A program made the translations under genes and the position numbers. A stretch of 64,000 nucleotides of DNA, from NCBI RefSeq assembly GCF_030269925.1, contig NC_085119.1:8841001-8905000 (forward strand), given 5' to 3'. This DNA is from Bombyx mori (taxonomy: Eukaryota > Arthropoda > Insecta > Lepidoptera > Bombycidae). Below, one piece after another: positions 43,868 to 56,507 of the stretch. Positions within the stretch are counted from its first letter, which is position 1; every line of letters begins with the position of its first letter. The notes below the pieces were generated by a model, which was not told where the DNA came from, did not search any database, and worked only from the letters and a program-made list of their open reading frames with translations.

Positions 43868-45467
43868 TTGCAATATTTTCTCATCCCTCAAATATAATTC
43901 TTCTGTACGCGTTTTTCCGGAACTTCTTTCATTTAACTGCATCGTTTTTTTTTCTCTCTCTAAGCACCTGTCATTTTTGTGCACACTGTGACATTGGCAA
44001 AATCAATGCCTAAGGCGTTGCGTCGTTTTTTATTATCTATTTTTTGTACAACCCAACCAGGGCCCGCTCGGTGGCAACGTAATCGGGTGTGGTTCGGCTT
44101 AGATGAAAATTTTGTGTGTTGATCCCTATTTAAAATTGGATACAAGCGCTGCAATAATATTTTAAATGATTTTTTGTCCTCGGAACAGGACAATGTCTGC
44201 CGGGCTCGCAAGCAAATGATAATTTTACTAATCATATCAACATCTCTATGAACTCGACATAAGCTCTACAAACGTACTATATCCACTGCAAGTATTTTTT
44301 TACGAAGAGCATAGTTTTTGTTGACTTCTAAAAATCACTGTACAAATGACTTGATTGAATTGAACTTGATTGAAAGATTGTTTAGAAAGTCACTTTTGTA
44401 AAAACTACTGAACTAACTACTTTTCCGTCTTTTACCAATTTAATTAATTTATTATTTATGGAAGAGCAATCTTTCGCTTGATTTATCACTTATATTGCAT
44501 AAACTAATAATAAAGTATTGTAAGTACATAACATAAACTCCGAGGCTACACACATTATAATGTTTATTACGATCACCGTTCCAAATGGCGACATACAATT
44601 TATTAGCGAAGGTTAATGAACAATTCCAACAATGCTAGAAATATTTGACACCCTAAGTACAGAAAACAATAAAATACTCTCATTAAATTATACTAGATGA
44701 TAATGCCATCTTGTTGTGTCTTTAAAGCGGTTAGTTGCCCTCAATTAAGAAAAATAGTATTATTATTCGCCAATAGATGTCGGGAATAGAGGTATAAGAA
44801 TAAGGTATAAGATTAGTGACTAAATGATATTAGTGGAAACGTTTTCACAATAATTCATCTTGTGTATGTTCATTTTATTATATCTGATGTTTTAAATATT
44901 TTAAAGTTTTCGTAGTCACAAAGATTTTAAAAGTCTCTACCAATGGTTTTACTTATATCTGCGACTTTAAAAAAATAAAGAAAACTTTAGTTTATAAACA
45001 AACATATTTCTAACGTGAAGCAATCATGCTTTCCGGTTTTAAAAATGACTTATGTTTTGAGACTTCAATGTTGTGGTACTAACGGAAACGCTAAAAATAC
45101 AGCTACTTTTGCTAAAGAGGTTTATTTTGAATATGTTTTAATTAAATGGTGTTCAGACAAAATTATTGGTAAATATGGAATTCAGAAAGTAAATTTTAGT
45201 TTAGCGAACGTATACTTCACAAAATGACTTCACATTCTTACTTTCTTCTGCGTTATCTACCAAACAATTTGTAACTTTTTTAAAATGTTTAATTACGTAT
45301 TTAGTACTAAACGAGAATAATTCGAATGGTAATCATAGAAATATAATGAACTAATTAAATATCCCGAAAGTTAATCTTTATGGTAATTATATTAAAAAAA
45401 AACCAAAAAAATTATGTAGAACTGCAGTTACACAATAGAATTCAGACTTCATATCTCTAGATGGGTG
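43868..45467. other. Intergenic, no gene seen
   Basis: AT-rich. Short ORFs without domains. Confidence 0.45.
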
Positions 45468-45812
45468 ACATTCACGTTGTGATGCCTATGGGCTCCGATA
45501 ATCAGTTTACAGTAGATGGAACATGAGGTCTTCGTAAATTACAAAGAACGGTTCGTAGTTGCCCATAAGAGAGGCCTAGTGTTTCCGTGACGCGATGGTG
45601 CACCCGTGCCGATCCGCCCACACATTCACGTTCACGTTAAGATGCCTATGGGCCCCGATAATCACAACGTAAGATTATTATGGGCCCTGATAAGCATTTT
45701 ACAGTAGGTGATACATGAGCTCTTCGTAAATGACAAAGAAAGGTTCTTAGTTGTCCATAAATGGGCTTAGTGTTTTCGTGACGCGATAGTGCACCCGTGG
45801 CGATCCGCCCAC
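45468..45812. repeat. Diverged tandem duplication, about 155-190-bp unit
   Basis: Both units run from ACATTCACGTT through GATGCCTATGGG and CTTCGTAAAT to GTGCACCCGTG and CGATCCGCCCAC. Unit 1 is about 45468-45621 and unit 2 about 45622-45812. The start of each unit resembles the 3' part of Bm1. The remainder is unrecognised. Confidence 0.7.
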
Positions 45813-47159
45813 GGCCGAGCACGCGCTGCTCGACTGAGAACCCGCTGAGTTATCATTGTCGCCGATGCCCACGCCGAGCGCTTACACTAAATAGAAAAAT
45901 AAAATCACAATTCACCTTCATTTCTATTAACTTCACCTCGGGAAAAGAGGTTGGTAGGTAATTATTCGCGTAATATCTCTACTAACCTATTGACCATGAC
46001 GAAATCTATTCTAGTTCCAATTGGTGCAAACATTTTTGACAAAACCTTGCTTTTTTCTAACACATACAACAAAAATATAATTTAAATACTAATCTAATCT
46101 TGTATGTACAATGACATTTAAATATGCAACGAAAATAATTATAATTGCAGGAAGTTTAATAGAGGAATCTAGGACTTGCATACAATGTCAATAAAAATTA
46201 TAGAAACGATGGCTTACTTTGATAAATAAAAACAATCATTGTGTCAAACAGTCTTCCCTTTATTATATGACAAGCAAAATTCCCTTACCGTCATTTTGTT
46301 TCATACAATTTTCAATAACAACCTTGTGATCATAACTAAAGATAAAAATCAGTTTCATGACTCAACGACTCGATGATGCGGCTCAACTCATCCTACAATC
46401 GTAAAAGCTTTTGAAACACGTAAATAAAACGTTAAAATTCATTTTAAAGTGATGATAGAAAAACAAATAAAAAACTTGCCAATATACAAATAGAATGCAT
46501 GTTGCCAACAGAATGAGTACGATGGCCCTAATACATACAAGGTTGTGAAATATTTGAACGATATTCAAGGGACTATTCCTAACAAGGAAATTTTAAGTTT
46601 CCTTTAGTAAATGAGCAATTGGTTCATTTTCGAGGTCTGAGGTCGATGTTAGAAGGATAGTCTAAGTTCACAACGCTCCATCAAACCAATATACTTAAGA
46701 CCCAAGTAATTAAGAGGGATATTTCGGTTATTTATGTAGGGCTATGATAAATAAAAGTGTTTTTGGACCATAAGTTTTACCTATAGATAGTATTATTATA
46801 TATCTGAAGATTTGCTTGAGATTTTTCAACCATTTCCTTTTACCATTAAAGTATCACTGCGTTTATTTATAGTGCGCTACCGATGTTCAGTTTCACGTAC
46901 CATTCCGGCTTTGGAATGAACTCCAGAAAATAACTGTTCAGATTAGATAGGCAACAAATTTACGAAAATCTGTAAATAGAAGTTCTCTTGAATTGTATAT
47001 AAAGGCAAATAATGAAATAATGTATTTTTTCACTCTTGTATAAAGACAAAGGCAGGCGACATCGTCTGCCTGAAATTTAAGGAGAGTTAAATAGTTTTTT
47101 TTAAAGTACCAATTGTCCTCGTCTAGTGTACTTAGCCTTAATGCCTGTCTTTATTATCT
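45813..47159. other. Intergenic, no gene seen
   Basis: AT-rich apart from a short GC-rich patch at 45800-45880. No coding exon is recognised. Confidence 0.45.
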
Positions 47160-47458
47160 GACTAGCTGACCCGGCAGACTTCGTAGTGCATCAATCGATA
47201 AATAAAAGACCTAAACTTTTGTATAAAATAAAATTAAAACAAACAAACGGAATCCGTCCGACGGGGAACACTTTAAAAGAAAAAGAAAAATAATATTTTT
47301 ATTTATTTCTGAGCATTTTTATACTTATCTTTACCTTTTAAACCTTCTCCGGACTCCCACAAATAATTCAAGAGCAAAATTAGCCAAATCAGTCAAGCCG
47401 TTCTCGAGTTTTAGCGAGACTAACGAACAACAATTCATTTTTATATATATAGATATCT
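47160..47458 (+). mobile_element. CTAGCTGACCCGGCAGACTT family repeat
   Basis: It begins AGCTGACCCGGCAGACTTCG, includes GGAATCCGTCCGACGGGG and ends in ATATATATAGAT. Other copies are at about 57517-57768 (minus) and 63899 to the window end. The layout resembles truncated RTE-like retroposons of Lepidoptera, but this is not certain. Confidence 0.65.
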
Positions 47459-47618
47459 TTAAGGAATGCTGTCTCGAGGTAGAGTCTGGCTAAATCTCTA
47501 ACAATGGTACAAAATGTACACCAGTCGGACTACGATGTGGACAGTCCTATCCACTATGTGTTTCTTCTGGTAAATGGCCAACACAAAGAGTATACACTTA
47601 TGAAAAGGTTACTTAGAT

Positions 47619-48062
47619 TTTTTTTTATTGCTCAGATGGGTGGACGAGCTCACAGCCCACCTGGTGTTAAGTGGTTACTGGAGCCCATAGACATCCACAA
47701 CGTAAATGCGCCACCCACCTTGAGATACAAGTTCTAAGGTCTCAAATATAGTTACAACGGCTGCCCCACCCTTCAAACCGAAACGCATTACTGCTTCACG
47801 GCAGAAATAGGCAGGGTAGTGGTAGCCACCCGCGCGGACTCACAAGAGGTCCTACCACCAGTAATTACGCAAATTATAATTTTGCGGGTTTCATTTTTAT
47901 TACACGATGTTATTCCTTCACCGTGGAAGTCAATCGTGAACATTTGTTGAGTACGTATTTCATTAGAAAAATTGGTACCCGCCTGCGGGATTCGAACACC
48001 GGTGCATCGCTTCAACACGAATGCACTGGACGTCTTATCTGTTAGGCCACGACGACTTCAAA
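47619..48062 (-). mobile_element. Bm1 SINE, full length, with target-site duplication
   Basis: A complete minus-strand copy. ACTTAGAT flanks it at 47611-47618 and 48063-48070, an 8-bp target duplication. The sequence is close to consensus (CGCCACCCACCTTGAGATAC), so it is fairly young. Confidence 0.88.
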
Positions 48063-48070
48063 ACTTAGAT

Positions 48071-48754
48071 ATTTTCAAATAAGTAATACTGTAACTTAGA
48101 ATGTGTTATTAATATTAAATTTGTTATATTAGCAAGTGTACATTAATTATTTAGGAGTCTGAAAGAAAACCAGGTCTGCATTTAAATTTCATTTTATTAA
48201 AACACCCGCCACAGATTCGTCCACGTTACACTCCAGTACGATTAATGTCTATTATTTACATATTTATAACGTACATATTTACAAATAAAAAGTTGCCCTG
48301 TCCTACATATTTCTCTAATAGTTTATACTATTTAAATTTTATAAATAAAATAAACTGTTGCACATGTGTTTGCATCAAATTCTACTTGGAGAACAATAGA
48401 TTCAATACTAAAATTATTCTTTGACTAGAACGATAATTAACACACGTAATCTGATTAAGGAAACATATTGCCATACGAATAATAATCTCGGCATACAATT
48501 TATTAAATGTATTTCCTTTAATATACCTACGAAGTATACTTCGGTAACCCGTATACAAAATTTTCGCAATTACTTTTAGATATCGTATCACACAAAATAT
48601 AAAATTCATTATTAGTATTATTTATCTATAAAATCGATGCAGGCCAATTAATAAAGGCTTAAAGATTAATAAGCCTTTCTGTTTATTAATTTATTCTATT
48701 CATAACAGCTATACCGTCGTGCTTAAGAATTATTAAAAAAAAACATGTTATAGA
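48071..48754. other. Intergenic, no gene seen
   Basis: AT-rich, no recognised gene or repeat. Confidence 0.45.
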
Positions 48755-49016
48755 AATTGAATATGCAATTTCGAAAAGGGCACATCTCTGAAAATGTTAA
48801 ATGTTCAGGAAATGAAAAAAACTGATTATTGTCTAAAGCAGTGTAAAATTTAAAATATTAACTTTTGAAATATATATTTTAATGTTAATTAGCAATTGAA
48901 AATTACTGGAATTATTATAAAATGGGTGTAGGTAAGCCTCAAAACTACATGTATATGAAAAAACGTATTTGACAAAATATGCGACATGTGCCCTTTTCGA
49001 AATTGCATATTCAATT
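48755..49016. mobile_element. MITE, 262 bp, perfect 31-bp terminal inverted repeats
   Basis: Positions 48755-48785 and 48986-49016 are exact reverse complements (AATTGAATATGCAATTTCGA at the left end). The 200-bp interior is AT-rich and non-coding. No clear target duplication was found. The family was not recognised. Confidence 0.75.
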
Positions 49017-49538
49017 AACCCAAAGAGAAAAAGTGAAATTAATTTTATTATTAAAACAAAGCCTGTAAATTACAAATTCATCTACATTGAAAAATTACAA
49101 TAAATTCTTTAACAAAAATTACCTTTCTAATCGACTATTAGCATATTACACATGTAATGGACACGTTTGGCACTTGTAGTTCAAGTACAAGTCATAACTA
49201 CCGACCTCGTTCCAACGTCGGCTTATCTTCGCACTTTAAACTAATAATTTTCATATACATATATCTATATCGACGCTTGAAAGGCAAACGTGACTAAGCG
49301 ACAATGCGTGAACTTTACAGTAGACTAATTTAAAGTTGAAATACCTGAAAACAAAATTTATTTTAACGAATCTAGCTGTAGTAGAATCTAGCTAATAGCT
49401 GTAGGATTGAAATGATTTTAATAGACCTAGAAATATATATTTTTTGCGTATCGAATATGGTTATTGCCTATCATTTATGTACAAAGCAGTTATTGTCGCT
49501 TAGTCACGTTTGCCTTTCAAGCGTCGAATTATATTTTT

Positions 49539-49648
49539 TATTGCCCTTGTAGGCAGACGAGCATACGGCCCACCTGATGGTAAGTGGTTACCGTCGCCCA
49601 TGGACTTCAGCAATGCCAGGAGCAGAGCCAAGCCGCTGCCTACCGTTA
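49539..49648 (-). mobile_element. TAGGCAGCGGC-family repeat, minus orientation
   Basis: It reads TTGCCCTTGTAGGCAGACGA and CATACGGCCCACCTGATGG and ends at CTGCCTACCG on the plus strand. Adjacent sequence to about 49750 (CGGGAAACACCGTGG) may belong to a longer version of the same element. Confidence 0.75.
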
Positions 49649-50043
49649 AGTACTCTCCACAAGCCTCGTTTGAAGAAGGATATATCATAGCGCTCGGGAA
49701 ACACCGTGGAGGGGAGCTCATTCCCAAACCGGATGGTACGGATGGAATGTTCAGTTTAATACTTCAATGACATCCCATTCATATTTTCTGGCATAGATTC
49801 TGGCTTTGTGGAAATTATGATGGAATTCAAATCCCGTAGTGTTTGGATACTATACGATCCACTTAAAAAGAAACCAAACATTTCATTTCATTTCATTTAT
49901 GTGATGACTATGTATGTTTTATTTATATATTATATTTGGCTAATAACATTTCCGCAGCTCTGTTCGGAATAAGAAGCAACGCTCCAGTGCGTGGTAGCAC
50001 ATTGCTTTTCTAGTAAGAATACTGACTAGATGTAAGATTTCCA

Positions 50044-53000
50044 TTAGAAAAGGTGATTGTTCGTCTTAGCCAGGGTACCGAGATGATCAGAGAGTAAATA
50101 GTTGTGGGGCGCCAGGAGCGGGAAGCCTGAGGGTTGTCGCAGGAGACCGCATCCTCCAGTCCATTTTCCGCCGGTACCACTCACCGGGGGCAGTTCATTC
50201 ACTCCACCAACGCCGTTTAATTCTTCGCATAATTTGTTTGCTATAAAATGAAAATAATATTTTATTATATACATATATGTATTTTGCACAATCACTGGTG
50301 GTAGGACCTCTTGGGAGTCCGCAAGGGTAGGTACCACCACCCTGCCTATTTCCGCCATGAAGCAGTAATCCGTTTCGGTTCGAAGGGTGGGGTAGCCGTT
50401 GTAACTATACTGAGACCTTAGAACCTATATATCGAGGTGGGTGGCGCATTTACGTTGTAGATGTCTATGGGCTCCAGTAACCACTTAACACCAGGTGGGC
50501 TGTGAGCTCGTCCATCCATCTAAGCAATAAAAAAAAATAATAATAATAATAAATAATAATAATAAAGATCATTTATTGCCTTTCACATCATAAAATGAAA
50601 TAGAAAAAAAAAGAAAAGCAAAAAAAAGAGAAAAAGGCAAAAGGAGGTGGCTCAGCTATTGCTGTTCAAGGTTGATAAATTGAACAGCGCTGATTTTCAG
50701 TCACCCCCGTTTCCCTTTGGTTCTTTGCGGGAATGAAGACTCTGTACGTGTGTACATACTCAGAATATGATATAAATTAGTAAAATTAGTAAATTATAAA
50801 AATTTAAGAAAAAACAAAATAAAAATCAAATTAAATGGTGAACCCGAAAACAAAACCAAAAATTTAAGAAAAAAACAAAACAAAAATCAAATTAAATGGT
50901 GAACCCGAATACAAAACATAATAAGCACACAGTAATAACAACCTGTGGGCAGCTTAAAAAAAATAAAAAAAAAAAAAAAATTTAATAAAAGGAAGTTTTC
51001 ACAAGTTTTCACATAATCGAGCATAAAATAATTTCATACAACTTATCATCATAATACATGAAATCCTAACAAACAAAATATAAACTTTAAGATGTAGTGA
51101 TTCGATTAAAAAAAAAAACTCACTACCTTCAAATATTCAAGAAACATAAAAATGCCGGTATGACGATCAGTATTTTCACAGTTACTTTAAGCAATAAAAG
51201 TTTAACATTAATCAAAGTTCGCGACATTCAGAAACCTCAAAGTTATATCCGACAACAGCGTCACTCGAACGATCGACTGTGCCGTCTCTCCAACAACCAA
51301 AACAAGCACAACTTGTGCATACAAATCTGCTCGAATACGAAATCAGACTGCAGCTCGACGGGCGAGCATGAAATAATCGTGGTAACACAATTAAGCGCTA
51401 ATCATCTAATCCTTGCCGCGCTGCTCCATTGTTTATACAAGCCTGAGTGACAATCGCGCGCACAATTAGCGCAAATGAGCCGAAGTGAAAATCTGGCGGG
51501 TGGCGGTAATGTGATTAATTCGGCCGCTAGTCCCCTATTAGTCGGTGAACCACGGGGTCTAAAACTGACGATCTATTCTTAGATAATATTCACTATAATT
51601 TATTATCCATATAGCTTTCACACAGCAGACACAAATCAACTATATTTATAGGAATATACAGCTAAACTAGGTAACGGGCTATATTCTACTTTATAAGTTT
51701 ATAAACTAGGCAACGGGCTATATTAGTTTATTCCACTGACGACGTAAAAGGCTTCGACAAAAGAAATCTCTTGAAAAAGACTAATCTGTAAATTGGAGGA
51801 CCTGTCGTATAATGTCATTAAGTTAAGACAGTAATATCAATCGTTGTAACCGTAAAACGTATGGATTCTAAGTGTATTGCATTCAAAACATTAAAAAGGG
51901 ACAGAATGTGTGAATAAATGCATAAAAAACATCTCGTATGCGGAAAACAAAAATCAATAAATAAAAGAAAAACAAAGACGTGCTACAATAAAACACTTAA
52001 GTTAAATTCCAATACGCAACTTTATTTTATCTAAACTCCAGAACAGTTCTTTTAAGGCTGAAAAATCTATGATTCTATCTTTATGATTAGTAATAGCTTT
52101 GTACGAGTGACTTGTAAAAGTGTTTTCCAAGGTAGAGCTTTGGGAATTTTTAAGTATCTAAATTTATTTCATATTTTTATAAGAAACCAGACTACACAAC
52201 CTTAAATCGGTTGTAAACGTTTTTTGAGTAAACTAAACAAAATGAAGCAATTCGTGAAAATCTGTAAAATAATTAAAAATATGTATGTAGTGCGTAGGTA
52301 CCTAAATAAATAAATTCATTCTATTTTTCCAATTTAGTTACTGTTTCTTACTTTGTCGTTATAGCTATATATGTGTATACATATTTATATTTTTGTAATG
52401 TTCCATTTTTGAACAGTGATATTTATAAAAAAGCAGTATAAAAATTGAATTAAAAATAATATGTAGCCGACATGTGGTTTCTAAATTTAAAATCCACTAA
52501 TTCTAACAGTCGCGCTTATTCTGACGAAAGCAGCCTTGTTGTTTGCGCCCACGCAAACATTGTGTGAACTGAAATAACGCAATCGGCTCCTCCCATTGGT
52601 CCGAGAGTCTGAATCATTCAGCTATAATTCCAACGATCGTTGTAACATCGGAAAGAATCGCGTGGCTTATAATGGCATTCGACAAATAAATAAAAAATGC
52701 ATATAAATTTTCTTTTTGTAAAAGATTTTTGCAGAATTTATGGTATTTATTCATTTCGTGATATTACGAATTGTAACTACATATGTTGCATTAAAAGAGT
52801 TAGGATATTGCTTCATGATAAATGTCGAGTTATAAAAACTGTACGACCTTTTGTTAGTTAGAAACAAGAGCAACCATGATGTGCCTCTAGTTTCGTTCAC
52901 TAATACATTTATGCAAGCTGATGAATAAAATCTTAACAATTACTCGTAGGTACATTTTTAATCTTGGCAAGTCTTTTGAAATCGTAGTCACCATTATTTA

Positions 53001-53676
53001 AATAGCAGCTCTTGTCGCTGAAAATTAAGAGGAGATAATATTAAAGTCATCAATTATAAGCTTGTCAGCAATTAGCGCTGCAAAGGTCGAGATTGTACTG
53101 ATGAAAAACAAATTCATGGTTCACGTCGTAAGAAAACGCCCGTTTTTCTCTAAGTATATAACGTTGTCCTTGTCAACAAAAGTACATTTCTGTTGTTAAT
53201 TCGATTAGAAATACTAAAAATTTTGTAAATAGCTTACATCGTTTGTGTTTTTATATGAAGTTGTACTGTTATAACTATAATTTTTATCACAGCTCCATTA
53301 AAATTATTATCATTGTTTTAAGCCACAAAAATTCAATAATAGTGAATTTCTAATAACTGCTTTGAATGTCGTCACGCTTTCGTTTTTGGACCGTAAAGGT
53401 TTTGATCGCCCTACTGCTAATGAGATAGGACTCACAAAGATAGTATGACGTTAAGTTACCTGCAGATGTGATAGGTTTCAAGTCTGGTGGTGAAAGGTGC
53501 GGCAGTGCGTGATGGGCGGGTTGCGGGACAGGGGCGGAAGGGGCTGGGTGCGGTGATGGCGCCGGTGACGAGGGTTTGTCTCTCTTGCCCTCTGCCTTCA
53601 CTGGAGCCTCACCCGCCTTCTGCTGAGCCAGTCTTTCTTGCTTACGAAACTTTGCACGCCGATTTTGAAACCACAC
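50044..53676 (-). CDS. Paired-class homeobox gene (Phox2-like), last two exons (partial)
   Basis: A transcription factor. The exon 53676-53460 begins VWFQNRRAKFRKQERLAQQK, the C-terminal part of the third homeodomain helix, then a Pro/Ser/Ala-rich linker (SSPAPSPHPAPSAPVPQPAH). The intron falls between homeodomain positions 46 and 47, a common site in paired-class genes. It ends in phase 1 (GCA G/GTAACT) and fits the acceptor TTTATAG/CA at 50240. The last exon, 50240-50044, encodes 64 residues ending HLF and TAA. FRKQER after the homeodomain is what I recall for Phox2/PHDP-type proteins. The start of the homeodomain lies upstream, outside the window or unrecognised. The family within the class is uncertain, and the last exon is joined only by splice phase and position. 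Confidence 0.72.
50282..50530 (+). mobile_element. Bm1 SINE, 5'-truncated
   Basis: It starts at AATCACTGGTGGTAGGACCT and runs to AAGCAATAAAAAAAA, next to an AAT microsatellite (about 50530-50562). It lies in the intron of the homeobox gene, opposite in orientation to it. Confidence 0.85.
50799..50918. repeat. Tandem duplication, 60-bp unit
   Basis: Two near-identical units, each with AATTTAAGAAAAAA and CAAATTAAATGGTGAACCCG, offset by 60 bp. They lie in the homeobox-gene intron. Confidence 0.8.
50919..53459. other. Homeobox-gene intron, no further exon seen
   Basis: A 117-codon plus-strand frame at 51097-51450 lacks any domain or splice context. No other coding signal is recognised. Confidence 0.5.
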
Positions 53677-55215
53677 CTGAAATACAAACGCTTTAGTTAC
53701 CTTTCTAATTGAGTTAACCTTGCATACGCTGTCATGTCAACGTTTGGAGATGAGATTAATGTACATACATATATAATAGTATGCATGTTTAGACTCGTGG
53801 TCAGTGTACAAAGATTATGAGTGAATATCAGATGCATATGATATTATGTATATCGCGTCAACACACGAAATTATTTTAGGTCCAGATAACTTTATTAAAT
53901 TTAAAAAATAACAATAAACAGAAAAAGTTGGAGCCTTACCAACGACTATTTGAAGCTTAACTAACTTGTTATCATTAGGTAAGGCTTTTTTTATTTAAAG
54001 ATAAAACCCGGATAAAACGTATCACGTATAAAACGTACAATCCATCAGAACGACAACGGTAAAGCAACTTAAACAAAACTGAGCACGACAGAAACAAAAA
54101 AAAAACATAATGAAAACGTCAAAAGCGAACGTGGACCCGATAAGCAAACAAAGTTAGCGTCCGACCCGCCTAATGGGAACGCATCCCGTGCATCGCGCGC
54201 CAATTTTAATGCAAACCGTTTTATATTCGTTCCGATGCGCGCAAATCCGAATTGATCATAATTCGATTTGGCGCTACAGATAATTGCAACTGCCACTGGC
54301 GCTGATTGGGCAATGTCACGAATAAAAAAGGTTCGTTCATTGATGCGCACCGTTTTTCTCCGTACTGACTGGTCTCACAAAGGCACGCACGTACTTTTAC
54401 GACTGTTTGTATTCATTATGTCAATATATATAGAGAACTTTTTTGAAGACATTAAACGTATCAGATAAAAATAAATTTAAGTAAGCATTTCAGTTAACAG
54501 TATAAAAAAAAATCGCTGAAAACTGAGAAACACATGAGAACGTCTAGAATGTTTACGGACTGTACATTAATAATAATTAGTAACATGAACGCCCACGTAT
54601 CTCTATGAATATTTTCCTTGGCAATGATCGAGACCGACGTTAATGACCTGATAACATTCTAGAAACAAATCGAAACTTTATTATCTAGTTGTGAGATAAG
54701 TGTTATGATGAATTAACATCCCACGAATACATCACATATAATTGTCATTAAATCAAAGAAGTGTTTCCGCGTTATTTCCTCACTATTATAATTGATATTC
54801 AGACACACCTGACAGTGATCAAATCCAAACTTGACATTGAAACACAAGATCTATGGATGCCACTTTTGGCTACGTGTAGGTTGTTTAGCATCGTAAGTCA
54901 GTGCAGGGCACAGCTGCACATTGGCATTGGCATTGGCTGGAACATCCGGGATATAAATTCGTGATCAATTTGACAACTACCATACATTAAATAATAAATA
55001 ATATAGATTTATTTCATGTGACATCACTGCAAGCAAATCAAGATGCCAAATACGAACTTAAGTAGATTTTATGCTAATAAGTAATTCTTATCTTCCTAGG
55101 TGAGTGATTTTACGTGTTATCAGCTCGAATATAAACATTATTTCATCATTAGATAATCACATCAAGGCATCAATAATCACAATACAGTGATGGAGAGAAT
55201 GATAATCCCTGTTCA
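53677..55215. other. Upstream intron or flank of the homeobox gene
   Basis: The first part of the homeodomain was looked for by eye on the minus strand and not found. AT-rich, no other gene seen. Confidence 0.45.
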
Positions 55216-55412
55216 TTTGCCCACTGAGTTTCTCGCCGGGTCTTCTCAGTGGGTCGCGTTTCCGATCCGCTGGTAGATTCTGCCAAACACTGCTCTTGCT
55301 AAGGTCCGTGTTAGCAACATTTCCGGTTTAAGCTCCGAGAGCTCACCTAGACGCTAAGGTAAAGCTGAAATAGCCTCCCAAGGATATCAGCATAGGTAGG
55401 AAAAAAACCTAT
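55216..55412 (-). repeat. Dispersed repeat, GAGCTCACGGGGCTCAA family, minus copy
   Basis: The plus strand reads CACTGAGTTTCTCGCCGGGT, GTGGGTCGCGTTTCCGATCC and GCTCTTGCTAAGG, the reverse of the copies at 21868 and 43478. Confidence 0.72.
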
Positions 55413-56207
55413 TCACTTAAAAAATCACACAAATTCATATTATTTTACAAACAAACGAATATTTGATAACCGAAGCTTTAAATACTAATATTGCCTAGTC
55501 GCTACGTCAATATATTGTAATCTTATTTTTCTCGTTCCGTGATCTCTGAGATTGAAAGTTAAAATCTACTCATTTATTTCAGCAGAAAAATTGTGTTTGA
55601 TCTATAAACGAACTCTGAAACGACTAAAATTCATCGTTTTATTGTATGTAACAGGAAATCTGCGCCTTCGAGTGGAAAGGTCCCGCGAACATACGTGCCC
55701 GGGTTAGACAAGCGCCGGGGCACGCCGGCGTCGACTAACGAACACACGGCCCGCTTGATTGGAGTTAGCGAGGTACTCCGATCGCCCGAGGCACACAGCC
55801 TTCCGCATTATTTCCGAATCGAAAAAAATCAAAGCTCCCACAACGTACGCGGCATCCGCAAACAAACAAATAATACAGATTCCGCCGCCAATACAAATGA
55901 GTACCGATACGACGGCGAGCGGAATGCGAAGTCGAAGTGTAGTCGAGCAAGGGCCAGAAGCAAATAAACGTCCGCCGATGTGTTTGTAGGAATTTGTTAC
56001 GATGTTTATCTTATGCTGCGCGTGTTTCTTACGTAAACAGAAGCCTGAAATTTTCTTGAAATCGGAGTTTTTGATCCGTAATAGTCCGAAAAGTAAATCG
56101 TTAGAAAGTTGCTAAATAACAGAGTGCAAAATTACACGGGTAACATTATTACAATACAAAAAGCTATTACGGCACATTCAAATTACATTTAGAAGCACTT
56201 AGACTTT

Positions 56208-56420
56208 ATGATTCGTTCATTAAGACCCAACAAAAGAAGGAGAGAGAGATCGTCCAAGGAACAGATGGATCGAAGGAACGAAATAATAGCAAGAGCAGGA
56301 AAAGAATGCAGATGGAAGGCAAGAGATAGGAAAAAGTGGAGTGAGCTGGAGGAGGCCTATAGCTTGATGGGCTTCCAACAACAGAATAAGGTTGCAATTT
56401 TAAGAAAAATCTGTTTGTAA
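56208..56420 (+). pseudogene. RTE-like non-LTR retrotransposon C-terminal fragment
   Basis: The frame reads EIIARAGKECRWKARDRKKW and then SELEEAYSLMG. This combination of Arg/Lys-rich linker, RDRKKW and EEAY is typical of the end of RTE-like ORFs. No reverse transcriptase is retained. An AATAAA follows at about 56433. Confidence 0.6.
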
Positions 56421-56507
56421 CCTGTTCTTAGAAATAAAAGGCTTATTATCATTTCAATAACCCAGTCAGTAAAAAAACTATTCAATAGATTATTATAAGT
56501 GCGTATG

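Noticed and set aside
50535..50565. CRISPR-like or satellite array (AATAATAAT)
   Set aside because: Simple AAT microsatellite next to a Bm1 tail. No spaced direct repeats; this is animal nuclear DNA.
51097..51450. 117-codon plus-strand ORF
   Set aside because: Low-complexity start, no domain, no splice or promoter context, and it lies in the homeobox-gene intron. A chance ORF is more likely.
53487..53696. 69-codon plus-strand ORF
   Set aside because: Antisense to the homeobox exon; its codons mirror the Pro-rich linker.
55695..55989. Overlapping ORFs in a GC-richer patch, considered as a homeobox upstream exon
   Set aside because: Neither strand shows homeodomain helix 1 or 2 residues or paired-type motifs.
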